A stretch of 64,000 nt of DNA from DZBG01 sp049241565. GTDB taxonomy: Bacteria; Bdellovibrionota; Bacteriovoracia; Bacteriovoracales; Bacteriovoracaceae. The notes under the pieces were generated by a model, which worked only from the letters and a program-made list of their open reading frames with translations, was not told where the DNA came from and did not search any database. This document shows, piece after piece, positions 36,075 to 45,315 of the stretch. The translations under genes were made by a program, and so were the position numbers. How positions within the stretch are numbered: the first letter of the stretch is position 1; the number at the start of each line of letters is the position of its first letter. The stretch spans positions 34,457 through 98,456 of the forward strand of contig JBMLQL010000025.1 of the NCBI GenBank assembly GCA_049241565.1. Reading direction: 5' to 3'.

Positions 36075-36677
36075 ATGGATAGTTCACGACCTAAAGAAAT
36101 TATTACCGTCCCAAGTCTTCAAACTTATTTTTTCGACGTCTTGTCTGATTTAAATAAGAAAGCCACCTGCCCGATTCCACAAGAAATAATTTATTATTCA
36201 TCTGATGTTTTGAATAAATTTGCTCTCTCTCATGAGTACTATGACTCTCGTGAAGGTAAGGTGCGTGAAAAAATTCTTGGGACAAAACTTCTTGAGGCCA
36301 CTCAAGTGAGTAGAGAAGAGCAAAAGAGAATTTATAAAGACGTAGGAGATACTGCACTTTTTCTTTGCGGCTATTTTGCTGAATCAACTCAAAAAAAACT
36401 TGTTGATGCCAATTATTACTCTCAGCTTGGCCGTTCCGCTTACCAGAATTTAAATGGAGTTGTTCCTAAATTTTTTGATATCCCATTTTTTTATTCAATG
36501 CTCTCTACGAGTTTCGGTCCATTGGTGAGCCTGATCTCAAAAGTGGCTTCCCTTGATCGTTTTGGTGAAGAGCGCTATTTAGGATTTAGAAAGATATTAC
36601 TGACAGGAGAAGAGATGACTCCTGAAGAACATATCTCCTCTGGAGTCATCCCGAATTTTGAGAAAAAAGTAAGCTAG
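36075..36677 (+). CDS. Unrecognised 200-residue soluble protein
   Basis: The product has no signal peptide or clear transmembrane helix and looks helical. I recognise no motif or family. Visible features are an N-terminal SLQTYFFDVLSDLNKKATCP segment, a central charged helix (REEQKRIYKDVGDTALFLCG) and a hydrophobic-aromatic part around FFDIPFFYSMLSTSFGPLV that could pack as a helix pair. It has its own likely promoter with a perfect TATAAT and a strong RBS, so it is probably a real, expressed single-gene unit. Its TAG stop shares the palindrome CTAG with the stop of the convergent peptidase gene. Confidence 0.75.
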   Translation: MDSSRPKEIITVPSLQTYFFDVLSDLNKKATCPIPQEIIYYSSDVLNKFALSHEYYDSREGKVREKILGTKLLEATQVSREEQKRIYKDVGDTALFLCGYFAESTQKKLVDANYYSQLGRSAYQNLNGVVPKFFDIPFFYSMLSTSFGPLVSLISKVASLDRFGEERYLGFRKILLTGEEMTPEEHISSGVIPNFEKKVS

Positions 36678-39235
36678 ACCTTAGGCCCAGCGCAAATCAC
36701 TGACCATGGTCCTTTAAAATAAATTCCAAGAAATTTTTGAAAGTCTTCATACTTCACGTCACGAATCTGTTGATTATTGTGATGTTGAAAATCAATTCCT
36801 AGTTGATGAAGAACCGGAATAGAGTAAAGTTGTGCGTAATCTTCATTAGTTTGAATCCCAAGGAGATTTTGTCCATCGATCATCGTTTTAATACGATCGA
36901 ACTCTTCTTTGGTAACACCTTTGTCGGCCAGATTATTGAGGATACTAAAAATAGCATCACGGGCCTGAAGGATCTTGTCCTTTCCTGATCCAATATAAAT
37001 CGCCCAGCATCCAGCTTCAAGGGCAGAGATGTGAACTGGAGAGACAGAATAACAAAGCCCCTGGCGGTCACGGACTTCAACAAAAAGATCTGAACTTTGT
37101 CCTGAGAGATGGGCCGTGATCATTTTGAGATAAGTATCTTCTTTCTGAGTAATATTATAGGCAGGTTTACCAATAACCATTTGTGTTTGTTCACGTTGCA
37201 TGTCGATCCACTCTTCCGAAGCCTTTTTAGGATTAGCTTTTCTTTTTGCTTTCGCGACTTTAGGTCTGTTAGTGAGGGATTTCGTCATCTCAATAATAGT
37301 CGGATAAATCACAGACCATTCTTGATCACCACAATAAGTAATAACCATCTCTTGTTTTTTGAGATTTCCAAGATGAAGTTTTTTGAGAGTTGTGGCCGTC
37401 ATCGTTTTTAAAGTTGCAGGTGTTCCTGAGATATCTAGAGAGTAAGGGTGGCCATGAAACATTTGGCGATAAAAAGCTTTAAAGGCTTGTTTGACTGGAT
37501 CTTCTTTTTGGTTATCAAGTGCTCTGAGAGTAATTTTCTTTTCGTGAACAAAAAACTTTGTCGGAACTTCAGGAGACTGAAGAGTTCCAAAAAAGTGTTT
37601 AAAAAGATTCTCTTGGTCCTTGCTCTGTCCATGAAGAGTGAGGCCATAAGCATTTTTACCTGAAAATCCACTTAAGTAAGCAGAGAGAGTCTCAAGCTCG
37701 TTTTTAAGTTTATTATAAGGCATACCTTTATAACCATAAGTCATGAGACGAGAGAGGAGGTGATGTTGTCCTGCTGTCTTCTCCGTTTCAGCACTGACTC
37801 CGCCTTTGAGATAAGTGTGAAGCACAAATGTCGGTGTCATCTTATTCTGACGATAGATAAATTTAATCCCTGGACGAATTTCTGTCACCTTAAGTGAAGG
37901 ATCAAATTCCGAGCCAAGAAGTTTTTGTTTTTGTTGTTTGAGAACTTTTGCTTTAAATGTCTTAGCAATCTTTTCTTGCCATGACTTTAAGGCTTTTTCA
38001 GCTTGAGGTAATTTTTGTCCACGAGGCATCTGGAGTGTGAGATGAATTGGATTTTGAAAAATTTCAATAAGACCTTCAATCACTTGATCAACACTTGTTG
38101 CCCGGACTCTTTCAATAAATTCTTCTTCGCAGTGGATATTACCAGACTGAGCAAACCCGTGCCCCAGAGAAAAGGCAAAAGATTCGATCGACTCTTTTTC
38201 ATAAACTTTTGAAGCAATATACTGATTTTTAATTTTAGCTAATTCTTCGTTTTTAAAACCTTTGTTGGCAATTTCAAGTAAGGCCTTCTCAAGTCCACTA
38301 AGAACTTTTGAAAGATTTTCAGGTGGAAAATTCATCTTCATCATATGTGCTCCACCTTTAGCAAAGTACATTGACGAACCGGCCACTCCATTACATGTAG
38401 AGTCTCTAGCTACTAAGGCTTGATAGAGTCTTGATGTCTCGCCGTGGGCAAGACAATTAATGGCCAGATCCTGAGCTGAGGCCTTAACACTACTATAGGC
38501 CGGAGATTGGATGGAAATACTTAGAGTGGCTTGACGAATATCTTTGTCGTGAACATTGATAGTCGCTTTATTTTTGAGCTTAAACTCACCAAACTCAGAT
38601 TTGTCACCATGAGGAAGTCGAACTTGCGAAACGGCTTTAAGAATTTCATCTTTATTTTTGAGGTCCCCTGCAATCACAAGCATCGCATTCTCGAGATTAT
38701 AGTATTTGTTTCTAAAATTTGTGAGTTGTTCACGAGAAAAGTTAAGGATAGTGTCTTCTCGACCTAAAATCGGGTGCTCATATCCTTCAGAAAAACCAGT
38801 TTTTTGAAGTTGCATAAAATTAAACTGAGAAGGGTTATCCAGAGCACGACGATACTCTTCAAAGACAACCTGACGTTCGGCGGGAATATCCTCATCGAGA
38901 AACATAGGATTGGCGACCATATCAATAAGAATGTTTACCGAGCGGTCAATGAACGAATAGGGAGTATTGATATAGTAACAAGTATAATCAAAAGAAGTGA
39001 AGGCGTTCACTTCTCCACCGTAAGACTCAATCTCATGAGCAAGGCCTGCTCCAGGGCGAGTCGGAGTTCCTTTAAAAAACATATGTTCAAGAAAATGTGC
39101 AATTCCTTCGTGATCTTCTTTTTCGAGAGCTGAGCCTGCTCTAAACCACATTTGAACCGTTCCAGCTGTTGATCCAGGCGAGTTAATCAACAAAACGTTC
39201 AATTCATTATCTAATTTAACCTGTTCGATATTCAT
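36674..39235 (-). CDS. M16-family zinc metallopeptidase, two-domain pitrilysin-like
   Basis: The 853-residue protein begins with an M16 catalytic domain. The inverted zinc motif HFLEH has its ligands at H47 and H51 with catalytic E50, and the downstream glutamate lies in VVFEEYRR. Later regions contain at least one further M16-like inactive domain (for example EVRDRQGLCYSVSPV near residue 730, the substrate-arginine/tyrosine region). There is no signal peptide, so it is probably cytoplasmic. AAGGAG precedes the ATG at 39235. Only two bases separate its start from the nominal upstream frame of the divergent hemW-like gene, so the two promoters overlap the coding ends. The substrate is unknown. 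Confidence 0.9.
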   Translation of the reverse strand: MNIEQVKLDNELNVLLINSPGSTAGTVQMWFRAGSALEKEDHEGIAHFLEHMFFKGTPTRPGAGLAHEIESYGGEVNAFTSFDYTCYYINTPYSFIDRSVNILIDMVANPMFLDEDIPAERQVVFEEYRRALDNPSQFNFMQLQKTGFSEGYEHPILGREDTILNFSREQLTNFRNKYYNLENAMLVIAGDLKNKDEILKAVSQVRLPHGDKSEFGEFKLKNKATINVHDKDIRQATLSISIQSPAYSSVKASAQDLAINCLAHGETSRLYQALVARDSTCNGVAGSSMYFAKGGAHMMKMNFPPENLSKVLSGLEKALLEIANKGFKNEELAKIKNQYIASKVYEKESIESFAFSLGHGFAQSGNIHCEEEFIERVRATSVDQVIEGLIEIFQNPIHLTLQMPRGQKLPQAEKALKSWQEKIAKTFKAKVLKQQKQKLLGSEFDPSLKVTEIRPGIKFIYRQNKMTPTFVLHTYLKGGVSAETEKTAGQHHLLSRLMTYGYKGMPYNKLKNELETLSAYLSGFSGKNAYGLTLHGQSKDQENLFKHFFGTLQSPEVPTKFFVHEKKITLRALDNQKEDPVKQAFKAFYRQMFHGHPYSLDISGTPATLKTMTATTLKKLHLGNLKKQEMVITYCGDQEWSVIYPTIIEMTKSLTNRPKVAKAKRKANPKKASEEWIDMQREQTQMVIGKPAYNITQKEDTYLKMITAHLSGQSSDLFVEVRDRQGLCYSVSPVHISALEAGCWAIYIGSGKDKILQARDAIFSILNNLADKGVTKEEFDRIKTMIDGQNLLGIQTNEDYAQLYSIPVLHQLGIDFQHHNNQQIRDVKYEDFQKFLGIYFKGPWSVICAGPKV

Positions 39236-39312
39236 TAATGCTCCTTAAGCGTGCTATACTAATCGCAGCTTATTATCTCTGTAGATTGAGTATTTTTGAA
39301 GGAAAACCTTTT

Positions 39313-40422
39313 ATGCCATCGGCCGTATCTAGCCTTTATTTACATGTGCCGTTCTGCAAGCACCTTTGCAATTATTGTGATTTTTATAAAAGAAAATTTG
39401 ATCGCCCTGATTCGCAGATTGAGGAATTTCATCAATTTCTCTCTGAGAGCTGGCAGCGTCATGGCAAACTCATGACTGAATATGAGATGGTCTTCTCTCC
39501 TTTGCAAAGCGTTTACCTTGGGGGAGGGACTCCCTCACTTTGGGGTAAAAGTGGAGCAGAATACTTCGAAAAGAATATTCTGTCCCAGCTTAGTCTGGCC
39601 TCCAACTGCGAGTTTACAATGGAAGTGGATCCAGGAACATGGACTCCAGAGATGCTTCAAGCTTGGCAAAAATTAGGTCTCAATCGCATCTCAATTGGGA
39701 CACAGACTCTTGATCCAAATTTTCTTAAAATAATGGACCGTGCTCACTCTCTAGAGGAGAGCTACTCTTTACTGACTTATTGCTCTGAAAATGACATAAA
39801 TTTTTCTCTCGACTTTCTATTGGGGATTCCTTTTTCAAAAGAAAATAAAAGAAATATAAAAAAAGAATTAGATGATCTTTTGAAATTTCGCCCTAAACAT
39901 ATTTCTCTTTATATCCTTAATGCTCGCTCGAAGTATCCTCATATTCAGAATATGCCAGATGATGAATTTATCCGTGAAGAATATCTTTTTGTTAGTGAGC
40001 ATCTAAAATCTCATGGATTTCATCACTACGAAGTTTCTAATTTTTCTCTGCCAAGTTTTGAGGCTTATCATAATGTGAAATACTGGCAGTCCGCTTCTGT
40101 GGCGGCCCTAGGACCATCGGGGACAGGCTATTTTAATCTTGGAGATGATTCTGCTCTTCGCTATAAATGGAAAGTCTCTAAAGCAGAAGTTGAGATTGAA
40201 AAATTATCTGCTAAAGAGCTCAATTTAGAAAAAATCTATCTTTCTTTGAGATTGTCGTCAGGGTGGAAACCGATGGTTATGCGAGAGGAGCTTACTCATT
40301 TGATTAAAAGCTGGGAGAGTCTTGGATACGCTCATTTTACAGATGAGACCATTAAGCTGAATTCCCTCGGTTTTCTCATGTTAGACAGCCTTATGGATGA
40401 TCTTTTTAAGATTGGGTACTAA
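39313..40422 (+). CDS. hemW: Radical SAM protein HemW (coproporphyrinogen dehydrogenase-like)
   Basis: The 369-residue protein has the radical SAM cluster motif CxxxCxYC in HVPFCKHLCNYCDFYK, the GGGTPS SAM-binding motif, and a C-terminal HemN-like region. HemW binds heme and is proposed to deliver it to respiratory proteins; earlier annotations call it oxygen-independent coproporphyrinogen oxidase. ATG 39313 is preferred because AAGGA lies 9 bases upstream and the family starts here; an upstream ATG at 39238 would add 25 residues with no RBS. A TATACT at 39255-39260 could be its -10 box, inside the divergent gap and the neighbouring gene start. Confidence 0.88.
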   Translation: MPSAVSSLYLHVPFCKHLCNYCDFYKRKFDRPDSQIEEFHQFLSESWQRHGKLMTEYEMVFSPLQSVYLGGGTPSLWGKSGAEYFEKNILSQLSLASNCEFTMEVDPGTWTPEMLQAWQKLGLNRISIGTQTLDPNFLKIMDRAHSLEESYSLLTYCSENDINFSLDFLLGIPFSKENKRNIKKELDDLLKFRPKHISLYILNARSKYPHIQNMPDDEFIREEYLFVSEHLKSHGFHHYEVSNFSLPSFEAYHNVKYWQSASVAALGPSGTGYFNLGDDSALRYKWKVSKAEVEIEKLSAKELNLEKIYLSLRLSSGWKPMVMREELTHLIKSWESLGYAHFTDETIKLNSLGFLMLDSLMDDLFKIGY

Positions 40423-40475
40423 GTATTTTTTACATTTCCCTTAACAATTTCCCCTGGCCTTGACAAAAGGTAGGA

Positions 40476-41327
40476 ATGAAACTTCTCATTCTCTTTGCTT
40501 TCTCTCTTATAGGTCAACTTTCGGCTTCTCCTGTCATCATTTATGGAGAGGATAATCGTGTTGACGTTTACCAAAGTAAAAAGCCTATCCTTAAAAAACT
40601 GGCAGATTCTACAGCGGCCATGATTTCTAAGGATTATCTTATCAATGAGAATAATCAAGTTCTGATCAAGGCGCCTCTTTTCAAGAACGTCTACAAGCTT
40701 TGTCAGTTTGAAAGATTTCGTGATCAACTTGCTGCTGCCAATTGCTCAGGAACACTTATCGAAGAAGATATTATTCTGACCGCTGGCCATTGTTATAGCA
40801 ACGACATGGACTGCAAAGGATACTCGTGGGTTTTTGATTACCGTGCCTCATCAGAAAAGCAGTCCCAAGTTTCTGTCCCTACTTCTAGCGTGTATCGTTG
40901 CAAAGAAATTATAGCCATAAAAGATGATCGAAAAACTAATATTGATTATGCCCTCATTAGACTCGATCGCAAGGTCGTTGGACGAGCGCCAGTTGATATA
41001 AGACTGGTGGGGGAAGTCTCTTACAAAGATAAGCTTGCCGTCATTGGCCACCCTCGAGGACTTCCAACTAAGATTGCTGACTCCGGCGATGTTTTAGAAC
41101 TTTTTTCTGATTCAATAAGATCTAATCTTGATGCTTATACAATGAACTCTGGATCTGGTGTTTTTAATGAAAAAACAGGGGAACTTGAGGGGATTCTTAT
41201 CTCAGGGGAATCTGATTTTGAATTGGATGATTCTGGTTGTCTTAAAAGTCAGCGCCTTTCCAATACTGAAGGCGATGAAATGATTACGAAGATCCAAACG
41301 ATTTGGCCGTTAATTGATTTATTTTAA
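40476..41327 (+). CDS. Exported trypsin/V8-like serine endopeptidase
   Basis: The 283-residue protein begins with a signal peptide (MKLLILFAFSLIGQLSASP), so it is secreted to the periplasm or beyond. The catalytic triad is visible: H105 in TAGHC, D157 in NIDYALIRLD, and S225 in MNSGSG. The NSGSG context is that of V8-like glutamyl endopeptidases rather than trypsin. Residues 20-80 may be a propeptide. Cysteines around 89, 106, 113 and 142 could form disulfides. AAAAGG lies 5 bases before ATG 40476. In a predatory lineage a role in prey protein degradation is possible, but this is speculative. Confidence 0.85.
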   Translation: MKLLILFAFSLIGQLSASPVIIYGEDNRVDVYQSKKPILKKLADSTAAMISKDYLINENNQVLIKAPLFKNVYKLCQFERFRDQLAAANCSGTLIEEDIILTAGHCYSNDMDCKGYSWVFDYRASSEKQSQVSVPTSSVYRCKEIIAIKDDRKTNIDYALIRLDRKVVGRAPVDIRLVGEVSYKDKLAVIGHPRGLPTKIADSGDVLELFSDSIRSNLDAYTMNSGSGVFNEKTGELEGILISGESDFELDDSGCLKSQRLSNTEGDEMITKIQTIWPLIDLF

Positions 41328-41423
41328 AAACAGGATTTCAGTACTTTATGGCGCTTGATCTATTCTTTGACCGTTTGCAGCGCTTATCTCTCAGTTTTTC
41401 TCATCTTTTTTCCTTTCAAAACA

Positions 41424-41450
41424 TTGACATGTATCGAGATGAACCCATCT
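41424..41450 (+). promoter_or_regulatory. Sigma32-like heat-shock promoter of grpE-dnaK-dnaJ
   Basis: TTGACA (41424-41429) and CCCATCT (41444-41450), 14 bases apart, match the heat-shock sigma32 pattern of CTTGAA and CCCATNT. Transcription would begin near 41458. No CIRCE inverted repeat was seen in the 143-base gap, so HrcA control is not indicated. Confidence 0.6.
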
Positions 41451-41488
41451 TGGTGGTAGAAGAACTCTGAATGAAAAAGGTGAATGAA

Positions 41489-42034
41489 ATGGATCAGGAA
41501 AAGACTGAAAACAAGCAGGAAACGGGGCCGGAAGAAGTAAAGGCCGAAGGGACTGACAATCAAGAATCAAACGCTGAGGTTGAAACTCCAAAAGTAGAGG
41601 AGATCGATTATAAGGCGAAGTTCTTCTATATTGCTGCTGAGATGGAAAATCTTAGAAAGCGATTTGACCGTGAAAAAGACCAACTACTCAAATATGGTCA
41701 GGAGAAAATTCTTTCTGACATGATTGAAGTTATGGATAATTTTGAGCGCACAATTGATATGCTCAAATTTGATGAAGACCAAAAAGTAAAAAATATCGTT
41801 TTTGGATTAGATATGGTTAAAAAGATTTTTACAGATGCCATGAGTAAGCACGGACTTGTTGCTCTTGAGTCAGTTGGAAAGGATTTTGATCCTAATTTCC
41901 ATGAGGCCATGTCACAAGAATATGCTGAAGGGAAAAGACCGAATGAAATCATTAAGGAATTTCAGCGCGGCTATAGCCTTAATGGTCGTTTGATTAGAGC
42001 TGCAAGAGTCGTTGTGGCCAGTGATAAACAATAA
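41489..42034 (+). CDS. grpE: Nucleotide exchange factor GrpE
   Basis: The product is 181 residues from ATG 41489, or 187 from ATG 41471. The second ATG is preferred because AAAGGTG lies 6 bases before it, while 41471 has no clear RBS; both are in frame. An acidic disordered N-terminus (residues 1-40) is followed by the long coiled-coil (MENLRKRFDREKDQLLKYG) and the C-terminal beta domain with FDPNFHEAM and GYSLNGRLIRAARVVV. GrpE releases ADP from DnaK. It heads the chaperone operon behind a sigma32-like promoter. Confidence 0.95.
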   Translation: MDQEKTENKQETGPEEVKAEGTDNQESNAEVETPKVEEIDYKAKFFYIAAEMENLRKRFDREKDQLLKYGQEKILSDMIEVMDNFERTIDMLKFDEDQKVKNIVFGLDMVKKIFTDAMSKHGLVALESVGKDFDPNFHEAMSQEYAEGKRPNEIIKEFQRGYSLNGRLIRAARVVVASDKQ

Positions 42035-42069
42035 ATAAAATAGAAAAAATATTATAACAGGAGAATTTT

Positions 42070-43971
42070 ATGGGAAAAATTATTGGAATTGACTTAGGAA
42101 CAACAAACTCATGTGTGGCCGTCATGGAAAATGGCGCCTACAAGATCGTTCCCAATGCTGAAGGACACAACACGACTCCATCAATTATTGGTTTTGCTAA
42201 CAATGGCGAGAACCTAGTTGGACAAGTGGCCAAGCGCCAAGCCGTGACAAACCCTAACAAAACTCTTTTTGGTGTAAAACGTCTTATTGGACGTAAGTTT
42301 ACAGATAAAGAAGTGGCACACTTTAAAGAAGTGGCTCCTTTCGAAATTTTTGCCAATAAGAATGGTGATGCTTGGGTTAAGGTTGATGGTAAAGAATATT
42401 CACCTCAAGAAATCTCAGCGAAGGTACTTGAGAAAATGAAAAAAGCCGCTGAAGACTATCTTGGGCAACCAGTAACAGAAGCCGTTATTACAGTTCCTGC
42501 CTACTTTAACGATGCTCAAAGACAAGCCACGAAAGATGCCGGTCGTATTGCTGGTCTCGATGTAAAACGTATTATCAACGAGCCAACAGCTGCTGCACTT
42601 GCTTACGGTCTTGATTCTAAGAAAGATAAAAACATCGCCGTTTTCGACTTAGGTGGTGGTACTTTCGACGTTTCAGTTCTTGAGATTACATCTGATGGTG
42701 TTTTTGAAGTGAAATCAACAAACGGGGATACATTCCTTGGAGGAGAAGACTTCGACTACAGAATCATTAACTGGCTTGCTGAAGAATTTAAGAAAGAAAC
42801 AAATATCGATCTTAAAAATGATAAGATGGCGCTTCAGCGTTTAAAAGAAGCCGCAGAAAAAGCCAAGCATGAGCTTTCATCAGTAACTCAAACGGATGTT
42901 AATCTTCCGTTCATTACTATGGATGCAACAGGACCGAAGCATTTAAATTTAAATCTTTCACGCGCTAAGTTTGAATCACTTATCTCTGATCTTATCGATA
43001 AACTAGTAGCTCCTTGTAAGACAGCGATTAAAGATTCTGGCCTCTCTCTTGCTGAAATCCACGAAGTGATTCTGGTTGGTGGGGCAACTCGTATGCCAAT
43101 CGTACAAGCGAAAGTAAAAGAGATCTTCGGGAAAGAGCCTTCTAAAGGTGTGAACCCAGATGAAGTTGTGGCCGCTGGTGCTGCTATTCAAGGTGGTGTT
43201 CTTGCTGGTGACGTTAAAGATGTTCTTCTTCTTGACGTAACTCCGCTTTCTCTTGGGATTGAAACTCTTGGTGGTGTTTTCACAAAAATCATCGAGAAAA
43301 ATACAACGATCCCGACGAAGAAATCGCAAACGTTCTCAACTGCTGTTGATAATCAACCAGCTGTTTCGATCCACGTTCTTCAAGGAGAGAGAGAGTTTGC
43401 TAACGATAACAAAACTCTTGGAAAATTTGACCTTCAAGGAATTGCACCAGCTCCACGTGGTGTTCCACAAATTGAAGTGACATTTGATATTGATGCCAAT
43501 GGTATCGTTCATGTGACTTCAACAGATAAGGCCACAGGTAAGTCTCAGAATATCGTGATCACATCGAACTCTGGATTGTCTGAAGCAGAAATTGAAAAAA
43601 TGGTAAAAGAAGCAGAACTTAATCGTGATGCTGATAAGAAACGTCGTGAAATCGTAGATGCACGAAATAACCTAGACTCACTTGTGTTTGCTTCTGAGAA
43701 AGCACTTAAAGATGCTGGAGATAAAATTCCTGCTGATAAGAAAACAGAAGTGGAAGGAGCTGTTAATGAAGCAAAAACTAAACTCACTTCAGATTCATTG
43801 GATGAAATTAAAGCAGCAACTGAAAGACTTCAAAACGTCGCTCATAGCCTTGCCGAGTTCATGTATCAAGGAGCTGGAGCTCAGCCCGGTGCCGGTGAAG
43901 GTGCACAGGCCGATGCAGGAGCGAAAAAAGACGGCGACGATACGATAGATGCAGATTTTAAAGAAGTTTAA
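42070..43971 (+). CDS. dnaK: Molecular chaperone DnaK (Hsp70)
   Basis: The 633-residue chaperone has the ATPase domain (GIDLGTTNSCVAVMENG, IINEPTAAALAYGL, VFDLGGGTFDVS), the substrate-binding domain beginning around residue 385 (DVTPLSLGIETLGGV), and a helical lid. A glycine/alanine-rich linker near the end leads to the C-terminal DDTIDADFKEV. It folds and protects proteins with GrpE and DnaJ. RBS AGGAG lies 8 bases from ATG 42070. A UUCG-capped hairpin between dnaK and dnaJ may lower dnaJ expression. Confidence 0.99.
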   Translation: MGKIIGIDLGTTNSCVAVMENGAYKIVPNAEGHNTTPSIIGFANNGENLVGQVAKRQAVTNPNKTLFGVKRLIGRKFTDKEVAHFKEVAPFEIFANKNGDAWVKVDGKEYSPQEISAKVLEKMKKAAEDYLGQPVTEAVITVPAYFNDAQRQATKDAGRIAGLDVKRIINEPTAAALAYGLDSKKDKNIAVFDLGGGTFDVSVLEITSDGVFEVKSTNGDTFLGGEDFDYRIINWLAEEFKKETNIDLKNDKMALQRLKEAAEKAKHELSSVTQTDVNLPFITMDATGPKHLNLNLSRAKFESLISDLIDKLVAPCKTAIKDSGLSLAEIHEVILVGGATRMPIVQAKVKEIFGKEPSKGVNPDEVVAAGAAIQGGVLAGDVKDVLLLDVTPLSLGIETLGGVFTKIIEKNTTIPTKKSQTFSTAVDNQPAVSIHVLQGEREFANDNKTLGKFDLQGIAPAPRGVPQIEVTFDIDANGIVHVTSTDKATGKSQNIVITSNSGLSEAEIEKMVKEAELNRDADKKRREIVDARNNLDSLVFASEKALKDAGDKIPADKKTEVEGAVNEAKTKLTSDSLDEIKAATERLQNVAHSLAEFMYQGAGAQPGAGEGAQADAGAKKDGDDTIDADFKEV

Positions 43972-44000
43972 TCTCCGAAGTGATTGTTGAATTTTAAATT

Positions 44001-44032
44001 AAGGGCCTCTTTCTTCGGAAAGGGGCTTTTTT
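44001..44032 (+). terminator. UUCG-capped terminator/attenuator between dnaK and dnaJ
   Basis: The segment 44001-44013 pairs with 44018-44030 around the very stable loop TTCG closed by C-G (44014-44017). A T run overlaps the 3' arm and continues to 44032. No separate promoter is visible before dnaJ, so read-through would set the dnaK to dnaJ ratio. Confidence 0.7.
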
Positions 44033-44052
44033 CATAAAAGTGGTTAAGAGTT

Positions 44053-45207
44053 ATGAGTACAACTAAAAGAGATTATTACGAAGTTCTTGGCGTGCAAAAG
44101 GGCGCCAGCAAGGATGAGATTAAAAAAGCTTATCGTAAGCTGGCCATGCAGCACCATCCGGATCGTACCGAAGGTAATAAAGAGTCAGAGGCAAAATTCA
44201 AAGAAGCATCTGAAGCAGCCGATGTTCTTCTCGATGATAATAAACGCAAATCGTATGATCAGTTTGGCCATGCTGGAACCCAAGGGGGATTCGGTGGAGG
44301 AGCTGGTGGATTTGGCGGCTTCGGTGGCGGCGGAGACTTCGGAGACCTTGGTGATATTTTCGGAGATATCTTCGGAGATATGATGGGTGGAAGAGGGGGA
44401 CGCAGACAAAGAAGTGGTGGTCGCTCACGCGCTCAGATGGGTGATGATCTCCAAGTCGAAATCAATGTGACTTTTGAAGAAGCGGCTTTCGGTTGTGAAA
44501 AAGAAATAACATTAAATAAGTCTCACTCGTGTGTTGATTGTAATGGGACAGGGGCCAAGAAAGGGTCAAGTCCTACGACATGTGATATGTGCCAAGGACA
44601 CGGAGAAATTCGTCGTCAGCAAGGATTTTTTACGATCGCTCAAACCTGTCCAAAATGTCAGGGATCTGGTCAGGTGATTAAAGATCACTGTACGACTTGT
44701 CATGGACAAGGCCGCACGAAGAAAAAAGAAACGTTGAGCGTGAAAGTTCCTGCGGGAATCGATGAAGGTCAGCGACTCAAACTTTCTGGCCAGGGTGACG
44801 CTGGAACTCATGGCGGTCCTAATGGAGACCTCTATGTTCATGTGAATATTAAAAAGCATGAACTTTTTGAGCGTGAAGAATTTGATGTCGTCTGTAATGT
44901 GCCAATATCATTCTCTCAAGCAGCACTTGGAGCCGAGATTGAAGTCCCTACTCTAGGAGGACGTGTTTCTGTAAAAGTTCCTGAAGGAACTCAGCATGGC
45001 CAGAAAATGCGATTAAGAAACAAGGGGATCGCAAAACTTGGTGGCTATGGTTTTGGTGATCAGATCATTAATATTGTGATTGAAACTCCTACTAAGCTTA
45101 CAAAAGAGCAAAGAGAGATTTTTGTTCAGCTGGCCGAAACAGAACACAAAAATACGAATCCTATGTCTAAGGGATTCTTTGATAAAGTAAAAGATCTTTT
45201 CCAATAA
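44053..45207 (+). CDS. dnaJ: Chaperone protein DnaJ (Hsp40)
   Basis: The 384-residue protein is a type I DnaJ. It has the J domain with HPD (MQHHPDRTEG), a glycine/phenylalanine-rich stretch (about residues 76-115), four zinc-binding CxxCxGxG repeats (CVDCNGTG, CDMCQGHG, CPKCQGSG, CTTCHGQG), and the C-terminal substrate-binding domains. It stimulates DnaK ATPase and delivers substrates. It has a modest AAGAG RBS. A perfect 13-bp hairpin follows the stop. Confidence 0.98.
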   Translation: MSTTKRDYYEVLGVQKGASKDEIKKAYRKLAMQHHPDRTEGNKESEAKFKEASEAADVLLDDNKRKSYDQFGHAGTQGGFGGGAGGFGGFGGGGDFGDLGDIFGDIFGDMMGGRGGRRQRSGGRSRAQMGDDLQVEINVTFEEAAFGCEKEITLNKSHSCVDCNGTGAKKGSSPTTCDMCQGHGEIRRQQGFFTIAQTCPKCQGSGQVIKDHCTTCHGQGRTKKKETLSVKVPAGIDEGQRLKLSGQGDAGTHGGPNGDLYVHVNIKKHELFEREEFDVVCNVPISFSQAALGAEIEVPTLGGRVSVKVPEGTQHGQKMRLRNKGIAKLGGYGFGDQIINIVIETPTKLTKEQREIFVQLAETEHKNTNPMSKGFFDKVKDLFQ

Positions 45208-45212
45208 AACTG

Positions 45213-45250
45213 ACTAAATGGCCCCAGAAAGGGGCCATTTAGTTCTCTTC
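45213..45250 (+). terminator. Stem-loop terminator after dnaJ
   Basis: ACTAAATGGCCCC (45213-45225) and its exact complement (45231-45243) form a 13-bp stem with loop AGAAA. The following TCTCTTC tail is only moderately T-rich. The symmetry means it could also act on the opposite strand. Confidence 0.65.
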
Positions 45251-45315
45251 TACGTCATGACATTTTTCCTCTCAAGGGTTAAAATTCTTTGAATACAATC
45301 TCAAAGGATTTGTCG

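Noticed and set aside
39238..39312. Longer hemW start at ATG 39238
   Set aside because: No RBS, the added residues do not resemble the family, and ATG 39313 has a well-placed AAGGA.
40460..40465. Perfect TTGACA before the serine protease gene
   Set aside because: It lies only 10 bases from the start codon, so a matching -10 would fall inside the coding sequence; probably coincidence.
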